Assembly (NCBI RefSeq): GCF_001695625.1
Contig: NZ_MBPN01000018.1
Span: 1-64,000 of the forward strand
Direction: 5' to 3'
Source of the DNA: Pseudomonas defluvii
Lineage (GTDB): Bacteria; Pseudomonadota; Gammaproteobacteria; Pseudomonadales; Pseudomonadaceae
Length of the DNA: 64,000 nt
Shown: in pieces, positions 18,569 to 33,196 of the stretch
Layout of the letters: each line of letters opens with the position of its first letter
Position numbering within the stretch: position 1 is the first letter of the stretch
The notes under the pieces: generated by a model
Told to the model about the DNA's origin: nothing
Databases searched by the model: none
The model's input: the letters and a program-made list of their open reading frames with translations, nothing else
Translations under genes and position numbers: made by a program

Positions 18569-19999
18569 TCAGGGGCGGCGCTCGAAGTTCGCTTGTGCGG
18601 CCTTGGCCAGGTCTGGCGGCAGGAAGTCCTTGTCCGGGTTGTAGTCGGCTTTCAGGTAGCGCGTCAGGTCTTGCAGGTCCTGCGGGCTCAGTGTGCCAGC
18701 GGCTTGCTTGAGGCGCAGGTTGTCGAGGATGTAGTCGTAGCGGGTGTTGTTGTAGTCCCGCACCGAGGTGTACAGCTGACGTTGGGCATCGAGTACGTCG
18801 ACGATGTTGCGTGTCCCGACCTGGTAGCCGATCTCAGTCGCTTCCAGTGCGCTCTGGTTGGAGATGATCGACTGCTTGCGTGCTTGCACCTGCTCCACAT
18901 CGGTGTTCACTGCACGGTGCAGGTTGCGGGTGTTTTCCACCACTTGGCGGCGCAGGCTCTCGCGTTGCTGTTCGGTCTGGTTCAGGCGCTGGTAGGCCTC
19001 GCGCACCTGCGAGCTGGTCAGCCCGCCGCTGTAGATCGGAATGTTCAGTTGCAGGCCAATGCTGCGTTGTTCGACATCGCCACCGTAGTGGACACCTGGC
19101 GTTGGGTTGCTGAACCCCAGGTTGTCGTTGTCGCCTTTCTGGTAGTTGGCCACTGCATCGAGCGTCGGGGCATGCCCTGCCTTGCGTTGACGCAGGGTTT
19201 CCTCCGCGGCGCTGACGGCATAGTTGGTCGCTTGCAAGGTCAGGTTCTGCCGGGCGGCGGTATCGACCCAGGCGGTGGCGTCGTTTGGAACCGGCACCTG
19301 CACGGGCAGGGTATGGACGATGCCCTGGATCGCGTTGTACTCACGGTTGGTCAGGGTGATCAGCGCCTGGAAGGCGTCTTCGACCTGACGTTGGGCAAGG
19401 ATCCGGTTGGCCCGTGCCGTGTCATAGCTGGCCTGGGACTGCAGTACGTCGGTCTTGTCCGACAGGCCCACGTCAAAGCGTTCGTTGGATTGGTCCAACT
19501 GGCGCTTGAACGCGGCTTCCTCGGCCTTGGTCGCCGCCAGATTGTCCTGGGCACGCAGCACGCTGAAATAGCTGTCTGCACTCTGCAGAATCAGATTCTG
19601 TTCGGTAGCCGAAAGCTCCAGTGCTGCTTGTTCATTGACGGCCTGTGCCGCTTGTAACTGGAACCAGCGGTCGGCACGGAAAATCGGCTGCGACAGGGTC
19701 GCTTGCCACGAGTTGCCACTACGGTTAGAGGTGGTCGAGGGTTCATCGAACTGGGTGCGGGTGCTCTGCATTTCGGCCCCGGCCGAGAGGTTTGGCAGTA
19801 GCCCGGCACGCGCCTGGGGTACGACTTCGCGGCGAGCACCGTAGTTGGCCTGGGCCGCTGCCAGGTCGGCGTTATTGTTGACTGCTTCTTGATAAACGCT
19901 GACCAGGTCGGTCTTTGCGGACAAGGGCGCTTCTGCTGCCCAGGCCATTCCGTTGGTAGCACAAGACACGGCAAGGGCCAGTGAAAGTTTGCGCAGCAT
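18569..19999 (-). CDS. tolC: TolC family outer membrane channel protein
   Basis: A 476-residue outer membrane efflux protein. A signal peptide (MLRKLSLALAVSCATNGMAWA) is followed by two OEP repeats with long helical stretches such as YDTARANRILAQRQVEDAFQ and VREAYQRLNQTEQQRESLRR. As a trimer it would form the exit duct for type I secretion or RND/ABC efflux. The membrane-fusion and inner-membrane partners are not in this window. It is divergent from thiC. Whether it is the general TolC or a dedicated channel cannot be told. Confidence 0.88.
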   Translation of the reverse strand: MLRKLSLALAVSCATNGMAWAAEAPLSAKTDLVSVYQEAVNNNADLAAAQANYGARREVVPQARAGLLPNLSAGAEMQSTRTQFDEPSTTSNRSGNSWQATLSQPIFRADRWFQLQAAQAVNEQAALELSATEQNLILQSADSYFSVLRAQDNLAATKAEEAAFKRQLDQSNERFDVGLSDKTDVLQSQASYDTARANRILAQRQVEDAFQALITLTNREYNAIQGIVHTLPVQVPVPNDATAWVDTAARQNLTLQATNYAVSAAEETLRQRKAGHAPTLDAVANYQKGDNDNLGFSNPTPGVHYGGDVEQRSIGLQLNIPIYSGGLTSSQVREAYQRLNQTEQQRESLRRQVVENTRNLHRAVNTDVEQVQARKQSIISNQSALEATEIGYQVGTRNIVDVLDAQRQLYTSVRDYNNTRYDYILDNLRLKQAAGTLSPQDLQDLTRYLKADYNPDKDFLPPDLAKAAQANFERRP

Positions 20000-20156
20000 A
20001 GGGCAATCCTTGAACGAGTTAGATAGTCGCTTAGTCTCAGAGCGTAGTGCAGTGTAGTTGCGCTGGCATGTTGCAACAATCTGCCATATCCGCCATTGAT
20101 CGTACGCAGTTTTACAGTGGTGGCTTTACGCGTCACTCCAGTCTAGACTGACCCGG

Positions 20157-22300
<2,144 letters not shown>

Positions 22301-22344
22301 GGACATCCTGGGGCGGCGCGCCATGCGCACCGCCTCGCAACCAG

Positions 22345-22391
22345 GCCAACCCCTACAGACACTGCACATGCCGGTGCCTGTGGGGGTTGGC
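22345..22391. repeat. REP-like inverted repeat between thiC and the transporter gene
   Basis: Arms GCCAACCCCTACAG (22345-22358) and CTGTGGGGGTTGGC (22378-22391) pair with one mismatch. The sequence resembles the short REP palindromes common in Pseudomonas intergenic regions and could protect or attenuate the transcript. Confidence 0.6.
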
Positions 22392-22448
22392 TTGGCCGCA
22401 ATGGGATTCAAACGACTACCTGACTCTCTCCCTGTCGAGACCATCGCC

Positions 22449-23738
22449 GTGAGCACATCCAGCCACTACTCCCCCGACCATCCTGTTCCCAGTCATCAGC
22501 GTACCTTCGGTGCACGTGACCTGTTTTCCCTGTGGTTTTCCCTTGGCATTGGCCTGATGGTGCTGCAGACCGGCGCCTTGCTTGGTCCGGGGCTGGGGCT
22601 TGCGGGTGCGTTACTGGCGATTGTCCTCGGTACGGCCGTGGGCGTGTTGTTGCTGGCGGCGGTCGGCGTCATCGGCAGTGATACCGGCCTCTCGGCCATG
22701 GCCGCTTTGCGGTTGAGCCTGGGGCGGCAGGGGGCGGCCTTGCCGGCACTGTTGAACCTGCTGCAACTGATCGGTTGGGGCGCGTTCGAGATCATTGTCA
22801 TGCGCGATGCCGCCAGCTTGTTAGGGGCGCGGGCGTTCGGTGACGGGAGCCTCTGGGCCGGTCCGTTGCTTTGGACGCTGTTCTTTGGTGGCCTGGCGAC
22901 CTTGCTGGCCGTCAGTGGCCCGTTGACCTTCGTACGGCGGATCCTGCGCAAGTGGGGCATCTGGTTGCTGCTGGGTGCCTGCCTGTGGCTGACCTGGAAC
23001 CTGTTCGCCAAGGCAGATCTGGCCAGCCTCTGGCAACGTACGGGAGATGGTTCGCTGTCATTTGCACTGGGCTTTGATATCGCGATTGCGATGCCGTTGT
23101 CCTGGCTGCCGTTGATTGCCGACTACTCGCGTTTCGGTCAGCGTGCTTCGCGGGTGTTCGGTGGCACGGCGCTCGGCTTTTTTATCGGTAACTTCTGGCT
23201 GATGAGCCTGGGCGTAGCGTACACCCTGGCATTTGCCCCAAGCGGTGAAACCAATGCACTGCTGTTGGCCCTGGCCGGTGCTGGCCTGGGCATTCCCTTG
23301 TTATTGATTTTGCTCGACGAGTCGGAAAACGCGTTTGCCGATATTCACTCGGCCGCTGTTTCGACAGGCCTGCTGCTGCCCTTGAAAGTCGAGCATCTGG
23401 CGTTGGTCATCGGCCTGGTGTGCACACTGATCGCGTGTTTTGCGCCACTGGCGCAGTACCAGAACTTCTTGTTGCTGATTGGCTCGGTGTTTGCCCCGCT
23501 GTTTGGCGTCGTGCTGGTGGATCACTTCATCTGGCGCCGCCGCCGTGCGGACGTCAGCATACGGGCACTGCACTGGGGGGCATTGCTGGCCTGGTGCGGC
23601 GGTGTGCTGATCTACCACCTGCTGGCGAATTACTACCCTGAAGTCGGCGCAACCCTGCCGGCATTGCTTTCGGCAGGGTTGTTGTACGGGCTCTCAGCGG
23701 GGGTATTCAGCCGCGGCCAGGAAAAAGCTCCGGCTTGA
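22449..23738 (+). CDS. cytX: Purine-cytosine permease family (NCS1) transporter, probable HMP transporter CytX
   Basis: A 429-residue inner-membrane protein with about twelve hydrophobic helices of the NCS1 family, beginning after RTFGARDLFSLWFSLGIGL. The position directly behind thiC and its riboswitch suggests uptake of the thiamine precursor hydroxymethylpyrimidine, as proposed for CytX. The start is uncertain: GTG 22449 (VSTSSHYSP) is preferred because it fits the family N-terminus, and ATG 22401 has no ribosome site. The 3' end overlaps the convergent lipoprotein gene by 32 bases. Confidence 0.78.
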   Translation: MSTSSHYSPDHPVPSHQRTFGARDLFSLWFSLGIGLMVLQTGALLGPGLGLAGALLAIVLGTAVGVLLLAAVGVIGSDTGLSAMAALRLSLGRQGAALPALLNLLQLIGWGAFEIIVMRDAASLLGARAFGDGSLWAGPLLWTLFFGGLATLLAVSGPLTFVRRILRKWGIWLLLGACLWLTWNLFAKADLASLWQRTGDGSLSFALGFDIAIAMPLSWLPLIADYSRFGQRASRVFGGTALGFFIGNFWLMSLGVAYTLAFAPSGETNALLLALAGAGLGIPLLLILLDESENAFADIHSAAVSTGLLLPLKVEHLALVIGLVCTLIACFAPLAQYQNFLLLIGSVFAPLFGVVLVDHFIWRRRRADVSIRALHWGALLAWCGGVLIYHLLANYYPEVGATLPALLSAGLLYGLSAGVFSRGQEKAPA

Positions 23739-24453
23739 GGATGCCGTTCAGGCGCGGGTAAGGGATCTTCAGCTCAGTGTGGCCCATGGAGTAGGGCGCG
23801 ATGGTGTAGACCTCATATTTGAGCACCAGCGCGCCGTACGTCAGGGCAATGTGTGGGGTCTTGCGGAAGGGCCAGGTTTGCACGAACTCCGGGTCCTGAT
23901 CCATCTTGACGCTCGCCAGCCAGCTCTTGTGAGCCAGTTGCGCTTGCTGCCAGAAGGCTTCCTCCTGACCAGGCAGGAGCATGTCCTGCAACGTCAGTAC
24001 CTTGTCCTGTTGGCGCGAGTAGTTGATGAAGCCGCGCCCGGGCATACCGTGGGCACCGCCGGTGTCCAGGTAGCTGGACAGTTCAATGATCACCAGTCCG
24101 TCATGCTGTTCACGTACCTTGGCTTGCAGGTAGCTGCTGTTGCGGCTTTCTGCGTCACGCAAAAACTGTTCTTCGTAGGCTTTGAGCGAGGCAGGCAGTG
24201 CTGTGCGGTTGTTGTCCTGGGTCATTTGCAACAGGCGCCGCTCGACGAGTGCATCCAGCTTTGGCTGTGCCGGGAAGTGAATCGTGTCGATGTTTACCAG
24301 CGGGCAGTCGGTGTTGTTGCAGCCTGGCTTGATGTGTTCCCAGGCCTCGCGTTTGACCTCCAGTGGCGTACGCATGTTGGGCTGGAACACGCTTTGGCAA
24401 GCGCCCAGCGCCAGTGCCAGTACGGCCACGGAAGTCAGTTTCGCAAGCGTCAT
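23707..24453 (-). CDS. RsiV/DUF3298 family lipoprotein
   Basis: A 248-residue predicted lipoprotein. The signal sequence MTLAKLTSVAVLALALGAC ends in a lipobox with Cys19. A domain of the DUF3298/RsiV type follows (SSYLDTGGAHGMPGRGFINY, LTLQDMLLPGQEEAFW). Such domains occur in periplasmic proteins, including the lysozyme-binding anti-sigma factor RsiV, but this protein lacks an anti-sigma part, so its function is unknown. ATG 24453 follows AGGGA and gives the lipoprotein start. Confidence 0.75.
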   Translation of the reverse strand: MTLAKLTSVAVLALALGACQSVFQPNMRTPLEVKREAWEHIKPGCNNTDCPLVNIDTIHFPAQPKLDALVERRLLQMTQDNNRTALPASLKAYEEQFLRDAESRNSSYLQAKVREQHDGLVIIELSSYLDTGGAHGMPGRGFINYSRQQDKVLTLQDMLLPGQEEAFWQQAQLAHKSWLASVKMDQDPEFVQTWPFRKTPHIALTYGALVLKYEVYTIAPYSMGHTELKIPYPRLNGILKPELFPGRG

Positions 24454-24640
24454 GATGGTCCCTGTAAGGCTAAGGTAATCGGGCTTTGACCGTCGGCGGC
24501 GCCTTCGGTTCGCCACTAAGCTGAATAGACCAGCGGGCTGCCTATCCTCGCAGCCTCGCCGGTATCTTTAAAGAGGTGAAAGCTGGCCGAGTGCGCGTTA
24601 GGATGGCGCCAAGCGGTACACCGAAGCAATGAGGATTTCC

Positions 24641-25258
24641 ATGACAGACAAGGCTAGTGCTGTGCCCAGCGCCGTTGAGATCGTTCAACGGGACAACTGC
24701 TACAAGGGCTTTTACCGGCTCGATAAGGTGCGCCTGCGTCATGAGCTGTTCGCAGGCGGCATGGGGCGGGAGATAAGCCGTGAGCTGTTTGTGCGTCACG
24801 ATGCCGTGTGTGTGCTGCCGTACGACCCGCAGCGTGATGAAGTAGTGCTGATCGAGCAGTTTCGCGTCGGTGCCATAGGCAAGGTTGAGAACCCTTGGCT
24901 GATAGAACTGGTTGCTGGTCTGATCGATAAGGACGAACAACCGGAAGAAGTTGCACACCGCGAAGCCGAGGAGGAAGCTGGCCTGAAGTTCACTGCCCTG
25001 TGGCCCATGACGCGGTATTTTCCATCGCCGGGCGGCAGTGATGAGTACGTTCATTTGTACCTTGGCCGTTGCAGCAGCGTGGGGGCGGGTGGCTTGCACG
25101 GTTTGGAGGCTGAGGGCGAAGATATTCGCGTGAAGGTCTGGGCATTCGAGGATGCCCTTCAGGCCGTGCGCGATGGGCAAATCATCAACGCGGCAAGCAT
25201 CATTGCCTTGCAATGGTTGGCGTTGAACCGCGATGAAGTCAGGGGGCTATGGTCGTGA
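24641..25258 (+). CDS. nudF: ADP-ribose pyrophosphatase (Nudix hydrolase)
   Basis: A 205-residue Nudix hydrolase that splits ADP-ribose and ADP-sugars to AMP and a sugar phosphate. The Nudix box is complete: GLIDKDEQPEEVAHREAEEE continuing AGL. ATG 24641 has GAGG six bases upstream, so the in-frame ATG at 24629 is not used. The downstream DUF1249 gene begins 10 bases inside its end, and cpdA and yqiA follow in the same direction, the order also found in E. coli (nudF, yqiB, cpdA, yqiA, parE). Confidence 0.95.
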   Translation: MTDKASAVPSAVEIVQRDNCYKGFYRLDKVRLRHELFAGGMGREISRELFVRHDAVCVLPYDPQRDEVVLIEQFRVGAIGKVENPWLIELVAGLIDKDEQPEEVAHREAEEEAGLKFTALWPMTRYFPSPGGSDEYVHLYLGRCSSVGAGGLHGLEAEGEDIRVKVWAFEDALQAVRDGQIINAASIIALQWLALNRDEVRGLWS

Positions 25259-25701
25259 ATCTGTTGCGTGAGCGCTATCGGGTCGATCTGGTGGGCTTGC
25301 AGGCTGCCTGCGAGGCCAACTATGCGCGCCTGATGCGGCTGTTGCCGGACATGCGCAACACCCAAAGCTCGCGCCGTATCGGTATGACCCAGGGCGACCA
25401 GATGCTTGGCGTTCTGGTGCTCGATGTTGTCCTTGCCTGTCCTTACACCACCACGCTCCGCGTACGTCAGGAACACAGCCTGCCCTGGTTGCCGGTGCCG
25501 CAGTTGGAGGTGCAGGTCTATCATGATGCGCGCATGGCTGAAGTGGTCAGCGCTGAGCATGCCCGACGCTTTCGCAGCATCTACCCTTATCCGAACACGC
25601 AGATGCATCAGCCGGATGAAAAGGCTCAGCTCAACCTGTTCCTCGGTGAGTGGCTGAGCCACTGCCTGGCCTGTGGACACGAGTTGGCGGCGGTACGTTA
25701 A
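25249..25701 (+). CDS. yqiB: DUF1249 family protein (YqiB-like)
   Basis: A 150-residue cytoplasmic protein of unknown function, conserved next to nudF and cpdA in gammaproteobacteria. It opens with MVVNLLRERYRVDLVGLQAACEAN and contains EVQVYHDARMAEVVSAEHAR and YPNTQMHQPDEKAQLN, all typical of DUF1249. There is no signal peptide or known catalytic motif. It overlaps nudF by 10 bases and is probably co-translated. Confidence 0.88.
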   Translation: MVVNLLRERYRVDLVGLQAACEANYARLMRLLPDMRNTQSSRRIGMTQGDQMLGVLVLDVVLACPYTTTLRVRQEHSLPWLPVPQLEVQVYHDARMAEVVSAEHARRFRSIYPYPNTQMHQPDEKAQLNLFLGEWLSHCLACGHELAAVR

Positions 25702-25785
25702 AAATGTGAAGCCGGTCGTGTAACGGGTTTGCTCCGACGTTTCGTCGCCACCATAATCGTGCCGAATCCGCCCCAGGAGCGAGCC

Positions 25786-26601
25786 TTGCAGCCTCAATCG
25801 ACTTCCACCAGTGATGCCTCAGTGCTACTGGTCCAGCTTTCCGACAGTCATCTGTTTGCCGATGAAGGCAGCACGCTGCTTGGCATGAACACCGGTGACA
25901 GCCTGCAGCGGGTCATCGGGCAGGTGCTGAACGAGCAGCCACGTATCGATCTGGTGTTGGCAACGGGCGATCTGTCCCAGGACGGTACGCAGGCGTCCTA
26001 CGAGCGGTTTCGCCAGATGAGCGAGCAAATTTCTGCACCGGTACGCTGGTTGGCGGGCAATCATGACGAGCCCTTGCCCATGGCGCAGGCCGCGCAAGGC
26101 TCGGATGCGCTTGAACCGGTCATGGATATCGGCGCCTGGCGGGTCATTCTGCTCAATTCGGCGGTGTCGGGTGCCGTGCCAGGCCTGCTGGCCGAGGATC
26201 AACTGCAATTGCTTGAGCAGGCGCTGGCCACGGCGCCCGAGCGCCATCATCTGGTCTGCCTGCATCATCATCCGGTCTCGATTGACTGCGCCTGGTTGGC
26301 GCCGATCGGCCTGCGTAATGGCGATGCCCTGTTCGCCGTACTTGAGCGTTATCCACAGGTCAGGGCAGTACTCTGGGGGCATGTCCATCAGGAGTGGGAT
26401 GAACAGCGTGGTGACATTCGTCTGCTCGCCTCACCGTCCACCTGTATTCAGTTCGAGCCAGGCAGCGAAGACTTCACCGTAGGTGCACAGGCGCCGGGGT
26501 ACCGCTGGTTGCGACTCCACGGCAACGGTCAGATCGATACCGGCGTGTCCCGTGTCAGCGATTTTGCCTTCACGGTGGACTACGGTAGCACGGGTTACTG
26601 A
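25786..26601 (+). CDS. cpdA: 3',5'-cyclic-AMP phosphodiesterase CpdA
   Basis: A 271-residue class III metallophosphoesterase that hydrolyses cAMP and so limits Crp/Vfr signalling. The metal motifs are intact: LSDSHLF (Asp20, His22), GDLSQDG, GNHDEP, HHHP and GHVH. The start is TTG 25786, six bases after AGGAG; this gives the usual length. The frame is open back to TTG 25729, but without a ribosome site. Confidence 0.93.
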   Translation: MQPQSTSTSDASVLLVQLSDSHLFADEGSTLLGMNTGDSLQRVIGQVLNEQPRIDLVLATGDLSQDGTQASYERFRQMSEQISAPVRWLAGNHDEPLPMAQAAQGSDALEPVMDIGAWRVILLNSAVSGAVPGLLAEDQLQLLEQALATAPERHHLVCLHHHPVSIDCAWLAPIGLRNGDALFAVLERYPQVRAVLWGHVHQEWDEQRGDIRLLASPSTCIQFEPGSEDFTVGAQAPGYRWLRLHGNGQIDTGVSRVSDFAFTVDYGSTGY

Positions 26602-26708
26602 GTACAAAGTGTTGCGAAGTCTCCAAAGCTGATCCAACGCCCGCCGGACACGCTAAACTGCATGCTTTTGCGCCCGCAGTGCGGGCCATGTCGATGCGCG
26701 GGGGTGGT

Positions 26709-27317
26709 ATGTCGGGTTCGATTCTTTATATCCACGGGTTCAATAGCGCGCCGTCATCGAAAAAGGCCACTCAGTTGGTGGCGGTCATGCAGCAGCTGGG
26801 CTTGGAGGAACAGCTTCGGGTTCCGGCGCTGCACCACCATCCCCGTGAGGCAATCGCGCAACTGGAAGCAGCCATCGCCGAACTCGGTGCGCCATTACTG
26901 GTCGGCAGCTCACTCGGCGGCTACTATGCGACCAGCCTGGCCGAGCGCCACGGTCTGAAGGCCCTGTTGATCAACCCGGCAGTCAATCCGCACCAGTTGT
27001 TCGACGGCTACCTGGGTAGCCAGCAGAACCTCTACACCGGTGAAACATGGGAACTGACGGTCGATCATGTGCATGCATTGGCCGAACTGGAAGTGGCCCC
27101 GCCACGCGATGCCGAGCGCTTCCAGGTCTGGTTGCAGACCGCTGATGAAACCCTTGATTATCGCCGTGCCGAAGCCTTCTACCGGGCATGCGCCTTGCGG
27201 ATCCAGGCAGGGGGCGACCATAGCTTCCAGGGCTTCGCCGAACGTTTGCCGGCCTTGCTGAACTTTGCAGGAATTGCGCCGAAACAGTATCAAGCGCTCG
27301 ATTTTTCTGTATTTTGA
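26709..27317 (+). CDS. yqiA: YqiA family esterase (alpha/beta hydrolase)
   Basis: A 202-residue alpha/beta hydrolase. ILYIHGFNSAPSSKK gives the oxyanion region, GSSLGGYY (66-73) the nucleophile elbow with Ser68, and GGDHSFQGF the catalytic His. The E. coli homologue hydrolyses short acyl and palmitoyl-CoA esters; the natural substrate is uncertain. ATG 26709 is chosen over an ATG ten codons upstream because of the GGGGGTGG before it. It lies 36 bases before parE. Confidence 0.9.
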   Translation: MSGSILYIHGFNSAPSSKKATQLVAVMQQLGLEEQLRVPALHHHPREAIAQLEAAIAELGAPLLVGSSLGGYYATSLAERHGLKALLINPAVNPHQLFDGYLGSQQNLYTGETWELTVDHVHALAELEVAPPRDAERFQVWLQTADETLDYRRAEAFYRACALRIQAGGDHSFQGFAERLPALLNFAGIAPKQYQALDFSVF

Positions 27318-27353
27318 TTGCTTATTTTTACCTACGAATGACGACGAGAACCC

Positions 27354-29258
27354 ATGGCCAATCCCAGCGCTAGCGCCTATAACGCAGACGCCATCGAAGT
27401 CCTCTCCGGCCTTGACCCTGTGCGCAAGCGCCCGGGCATGTACACCGATACCAGCCGGCCGAACCACCTTGCTCAGGAAGTCATCGACAACAGTGTCGAC
27501 GAGGCCTTGGCCGGGCACGCCAAGTCGGTTCAGGTAATCCTGCACGCCGACCATTCTCTGGAAGTCTCGGATGACGGTCGTGGCATGCCGGTGGACATCC
27601 ACCCTGAAGAAGGGGTCAGCGGGGTCGAGCTGATCCTGACCAAACTGCACGCGGGCGGTAAGTTTTCCAATAAGAACTACCAGTTCTCCGGCGGTTTGCA
27701 TGGGGTCGGTATTTCGGTGGTCAACGCCTTGTCCAGTCAGGTTCGGGTCAAGGTCAAGCGTGATGGCAACGAGTACCAGATGACCTTCGCCGACGGCTAC
27801 AAGGCCAGCGAGCTGGAAGTGGTCGGTACGGTCGGCAAGCGCAACACGGGTACCAGCGTCTACTTCGCGCCCGATCCAAAGTACTTCGACTCGCCGAAGT
27901 TCTCCATCAGCCGCCTCAAGCATGTGCTCAAGGCCAAGGCGGTGTTGTGCCCGGGGTTGCTGGTCAGCTTCGAGGACAAGGCCAGTGGTGAGAAAGTCGA
28001 GTGGCACTACGAAGACGGCCTGCGTTCCTACCTGGTCGACTCGGTCAGCGACTACCTGCGTCTGCCGGACGAACCGTTCTGCGGCAGCCTGGCCGGTAAC
28101 AAGGAAGCCGTGGACTGGGCCTTGCTGTGGCTGCCCGAAGGCGGCGACAGCGTTCAGGAAAGCTACGTCAACCTGATCCCGACCGCTCAGGGTGGTACCC
28201 ACGTCAACGGCCTGCGTCAGGGCCTGCTCGACGCCATGCGGGAGTTCTGCGAGTTCCGCAACCTGCTGCCGCGCGGGGTCAAGCTGGCCCCCGAAGATGT
28301 CTGGGAGCGCATTACCTTTGTGCTCTCGATGAAAATGCAGGAACCGCAGTTCTCCGGGCAGACCAAGGAACGCCTGTCCTCCCGCGAGGCGGCTGCGTTT
28401 GTCTCCGGCGTGGTCAAGGATGCCTTCAGCCTGTGGCTCAACGCCCACCCAGAGCTGGGCATGCAACTGGCCGAACTGGCGATCAGTAACGCCGGGCGTC
28501 GCCTCAAGGCGAGCAAGAAGGTTGAGCGCAAGCGTGTCACTCAAGGGCCGGCCCTGCCCGGCAAGCTTGCTGACTGCGCCGGGCAGGACCCGATGCGCGC
28601 TGAACTGTTCCTGGTCGAGGGTGATTCGGCAGGCGGCTCGGCCAAGCAGGCACGGGACAAGGAGTTCCAGGCGATCCTGCCGTTGCGCGGGAAGATCCTC
28701 AATACCTGGGAGGTCGATGGTGGTGAAGTCCTGGCCAGCCAGGAAGTGCACAACATTGCAGTCGCCATCGGTGTCGATCCAGGTGCCAGTGACATGAGCC
28801 AACTGCGTTACGGCAAGATCTGCATCCTGGCCGACGCCGACTCGGACGGCCTGCATATCGCCACCTTGCTGTGCGCGTTGTTCGTTCAGCACTTCCGTCC
28901 GCTGGTCGAGGCGGGCCATGTCTACGTCGCCATGCCACCGTTGTACCGGATCGACCTGGGCAAGGAGATCTACTACGCCCTCGACGAGGCGGAGCGCGAT
29001 GGCATTCTCGATCGCCTGGTCGCCGAGAAGAAGCGTGGCAAGCCTCAGGTGACCCGCTTCAAAGGTCTGGGTGAGATGAACCCGCCACAGCTGCGCGAAA
29101 CCACGATGGACCCAAACACCCGGCGCCTGGTTCAACTGACCCTGGATGATTTCGCGCAAACCAGCGAGATCATGGACATGCTGCTGGCCAAGAAGCGTGC
29201 GGGCGACCGCAAAAACTGGCTGGAAACCAAAGGGAATCTGGCCGAGGTCATGGCTTGA
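27354..29258 (+). CDS. parE: DNA topoisomerase IV subunit B (ParE)
   Basis: A 634-residue ATPase subunit of topoisomerase IV, which decatenates daughter chromosomes. It has the GHKL ATPase domain (EVIDNSVDEALAGHA, DDGRGMPVD, GGLHGVGISVVNALS), the transducer, and the TOPRIM domain (LFLVEGDSAGGSAKQARD, PLRGKILN, ADADSDGLHI). Full length and motifs are intact. In Pseudomonas, as here, parE and parC are separated by two small genes in the same direction. Confidence 0.98.
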   Translation: MANPSASAYNADAIEVLSGLDPVRKRPGMYTDTSRPNHLAQEVIDNSVDEALAGHAKSVQVILHADHSLEVSDDGRGMPVDIHPEEGVSGVELILTKLHAGGKFSNKNYQFSGGLHGVGISVVNALSSQVRVKVKRDGNEYQMTFADGYKASELEVVGTVGKRNTGTSVYFAPDPKYFDSPKFSISRLKHVLKAKAVLCPGLLVSFEDKASGEKVEWHYEDGLRSYLVDSVSDYLRLPDEPFCGSLAGNKEAVDWALLWLPEGGDSVQESYVNLIPTAQGGTHVNGLRQGLLDAMREFCEFRNLLPRGVKLAPEDVWERITFVLSMKMQEPQFSGQTKERLSSREAAAFVSGVVKDAFSLWLNAHPELGMQLAELAISNAGRRLKASKKVERKRVTQGPALPGKLADCAGQDPMRAELFLVEGDSAGGSAKQARDKEFQAILPLRGKILNTWEVDGGEVLASQEVHNIAVAIGVDPGASDMSQLRYGKICILADADSDGLHIATLLCALFVQHFRPLVEAGHVYVAMPPLYRIDLGKEIYYALDEAERDGILDRLVAEKKRGKPQVTRFKGLGEMNPPQLRETTMDPNTRRLVQLTLDDFAQTSEIMDMLLAKKRAGDRKNWLETKGNLAEVMA

Positions 29259-30237
29259 TTCGTTCGCTGTTGGCGAGCGTGCTGCTGCTTTTCGCCTTGC
29301 CGACGCTGGCTGCGCCCTGGCCGGAACTGACACTCCAGGCCGAGCATCCTGTCGACGGCATGCGTGGCGGCAACCTCTCGGGCCTGGCCTTGTGTGGCAA
29401 GGACCTGTGGGCGATTTCGGATCGTGATGATGACCTGCTGTACCGCCTGGACACCTCGGCGCCCGTCTGGCAGTCCATCGCTAGCACGATGGTGTTGCCC
29501 CCTGCGCCGAACAGTGCATTGCCTTGGGGAGTGCGCATGCGTAATTGGGCTGCGTCCTGGGTACGGGGTGGCTCGATTGATTTCGAAGCCGTGAGCTGTG
29601 ACGCCACTGGCAACAAGTACCTGGTCAGCGAGGCCCATGCGGCCGTACTTCAGGTGCCGGTTGATGGTGTGCCAAACTGGTTGAAAATTGACCCCGGCGT
29701 TATTCGTCAGGCCCGTGGCAGTGGCATGCTGCTGCACTTCAATGCCTTGTTTGAGGGGCTTGCCGTCAACCCGTCCGGTGACCGTATCTGGCTGGCTGCC
29801 GAGCGCGAAAGGCGCGGTCTGCTGTTGATTAAACGACAGCAGACGACCTGGGACTGCAATGGCGGTTGTGTATTGCTCAGTGAAGGCGGGGCTGAACTTC
29901 AGCCGGAGCAGATGCCCAACGCGAAAGCCTGGGAGCGTGATTTTGCCGACCTGGCGTTGTTCAATGACAAGCTGTTCACCCTGGAGCGCAATGCGTTTCG
30001 AATCTGCCGCCGAGACCCCGCCACGGCCGTGGTCGAGCGCTGCTGGTCGTTTGCAGCTGAAGCCTTGACGGAGCCGCGTCGCTATTCACAACCCTTCGGC
30101 CTGGCTGAAGCGTTGGTGATCGACGCTGAAGGTGCCTGGGTAGGCCTGGATAACAATGGTGGCAGCCGTGCGGATGGCGAAAGCCGCCCGATCGTCTGGC
30201 GTTTTGCTGCGCCCAAGGACGGTTGGAGCGCCAAGCC

Positions 30238-30241
<4 letters not shown>
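29255..30241 (+). CDS. Secreted protein with phytase-like esterase domain
   Basis: A 328-residue protein with a signal peptide (about residues 1-21, ending TLAA before PWPE). The rest is a beta-propeller-like domain of the esterase-like activity of phytase type (GNLSGLALCGKDLWAISDRD, FNALFEGLAVNPSGDRIWLA, QPFGLAEALVIDAEGAWVG). The catalytic role is not shown for these proteins. The likely start is TTG 29255, overlapping the parE stop (TTGA). Its own stop overlaps the ATG of the next gene, so parE, this gene and the protease gene form one translational unit. Confidence 0.75.
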
Positions 30242-33025
<2,784 letters not shown>

Positions 33026-33037
33026 TGTGCTCGTGGG

Positions 33038-33070
33038 CCGCATACCCGGCTTTTTTGGTCGGGTATACGG
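33038..33070. terminator. Hairpin after parC
   Basis: CCGCATACCCG (33038-33048) pairs imperfectly with CGGGTATACGG (33060-33070); the T-run is in the loop instead of after the stem. It is a plausible but atypical terminator. Confidence 0.4.
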
Positions 33071-33196
33071 CACAAATGCTGGAGTCACGCCGCATATTCG
33101 CGGATGATAGGCGCCTTGTGGTGCCCAGGTAGTTGGGTGCCCGAGTGAATTTATGTGTATCACTGCGGTGAGCCGAGTGGCGACCGCCTGGATGGG

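Noticed and set aside
26910..29333. 807-codon open frame on the minus strand opposite parE
   Set aside because: Antisense to a conserved gene; no domain, signal or ribosome site.
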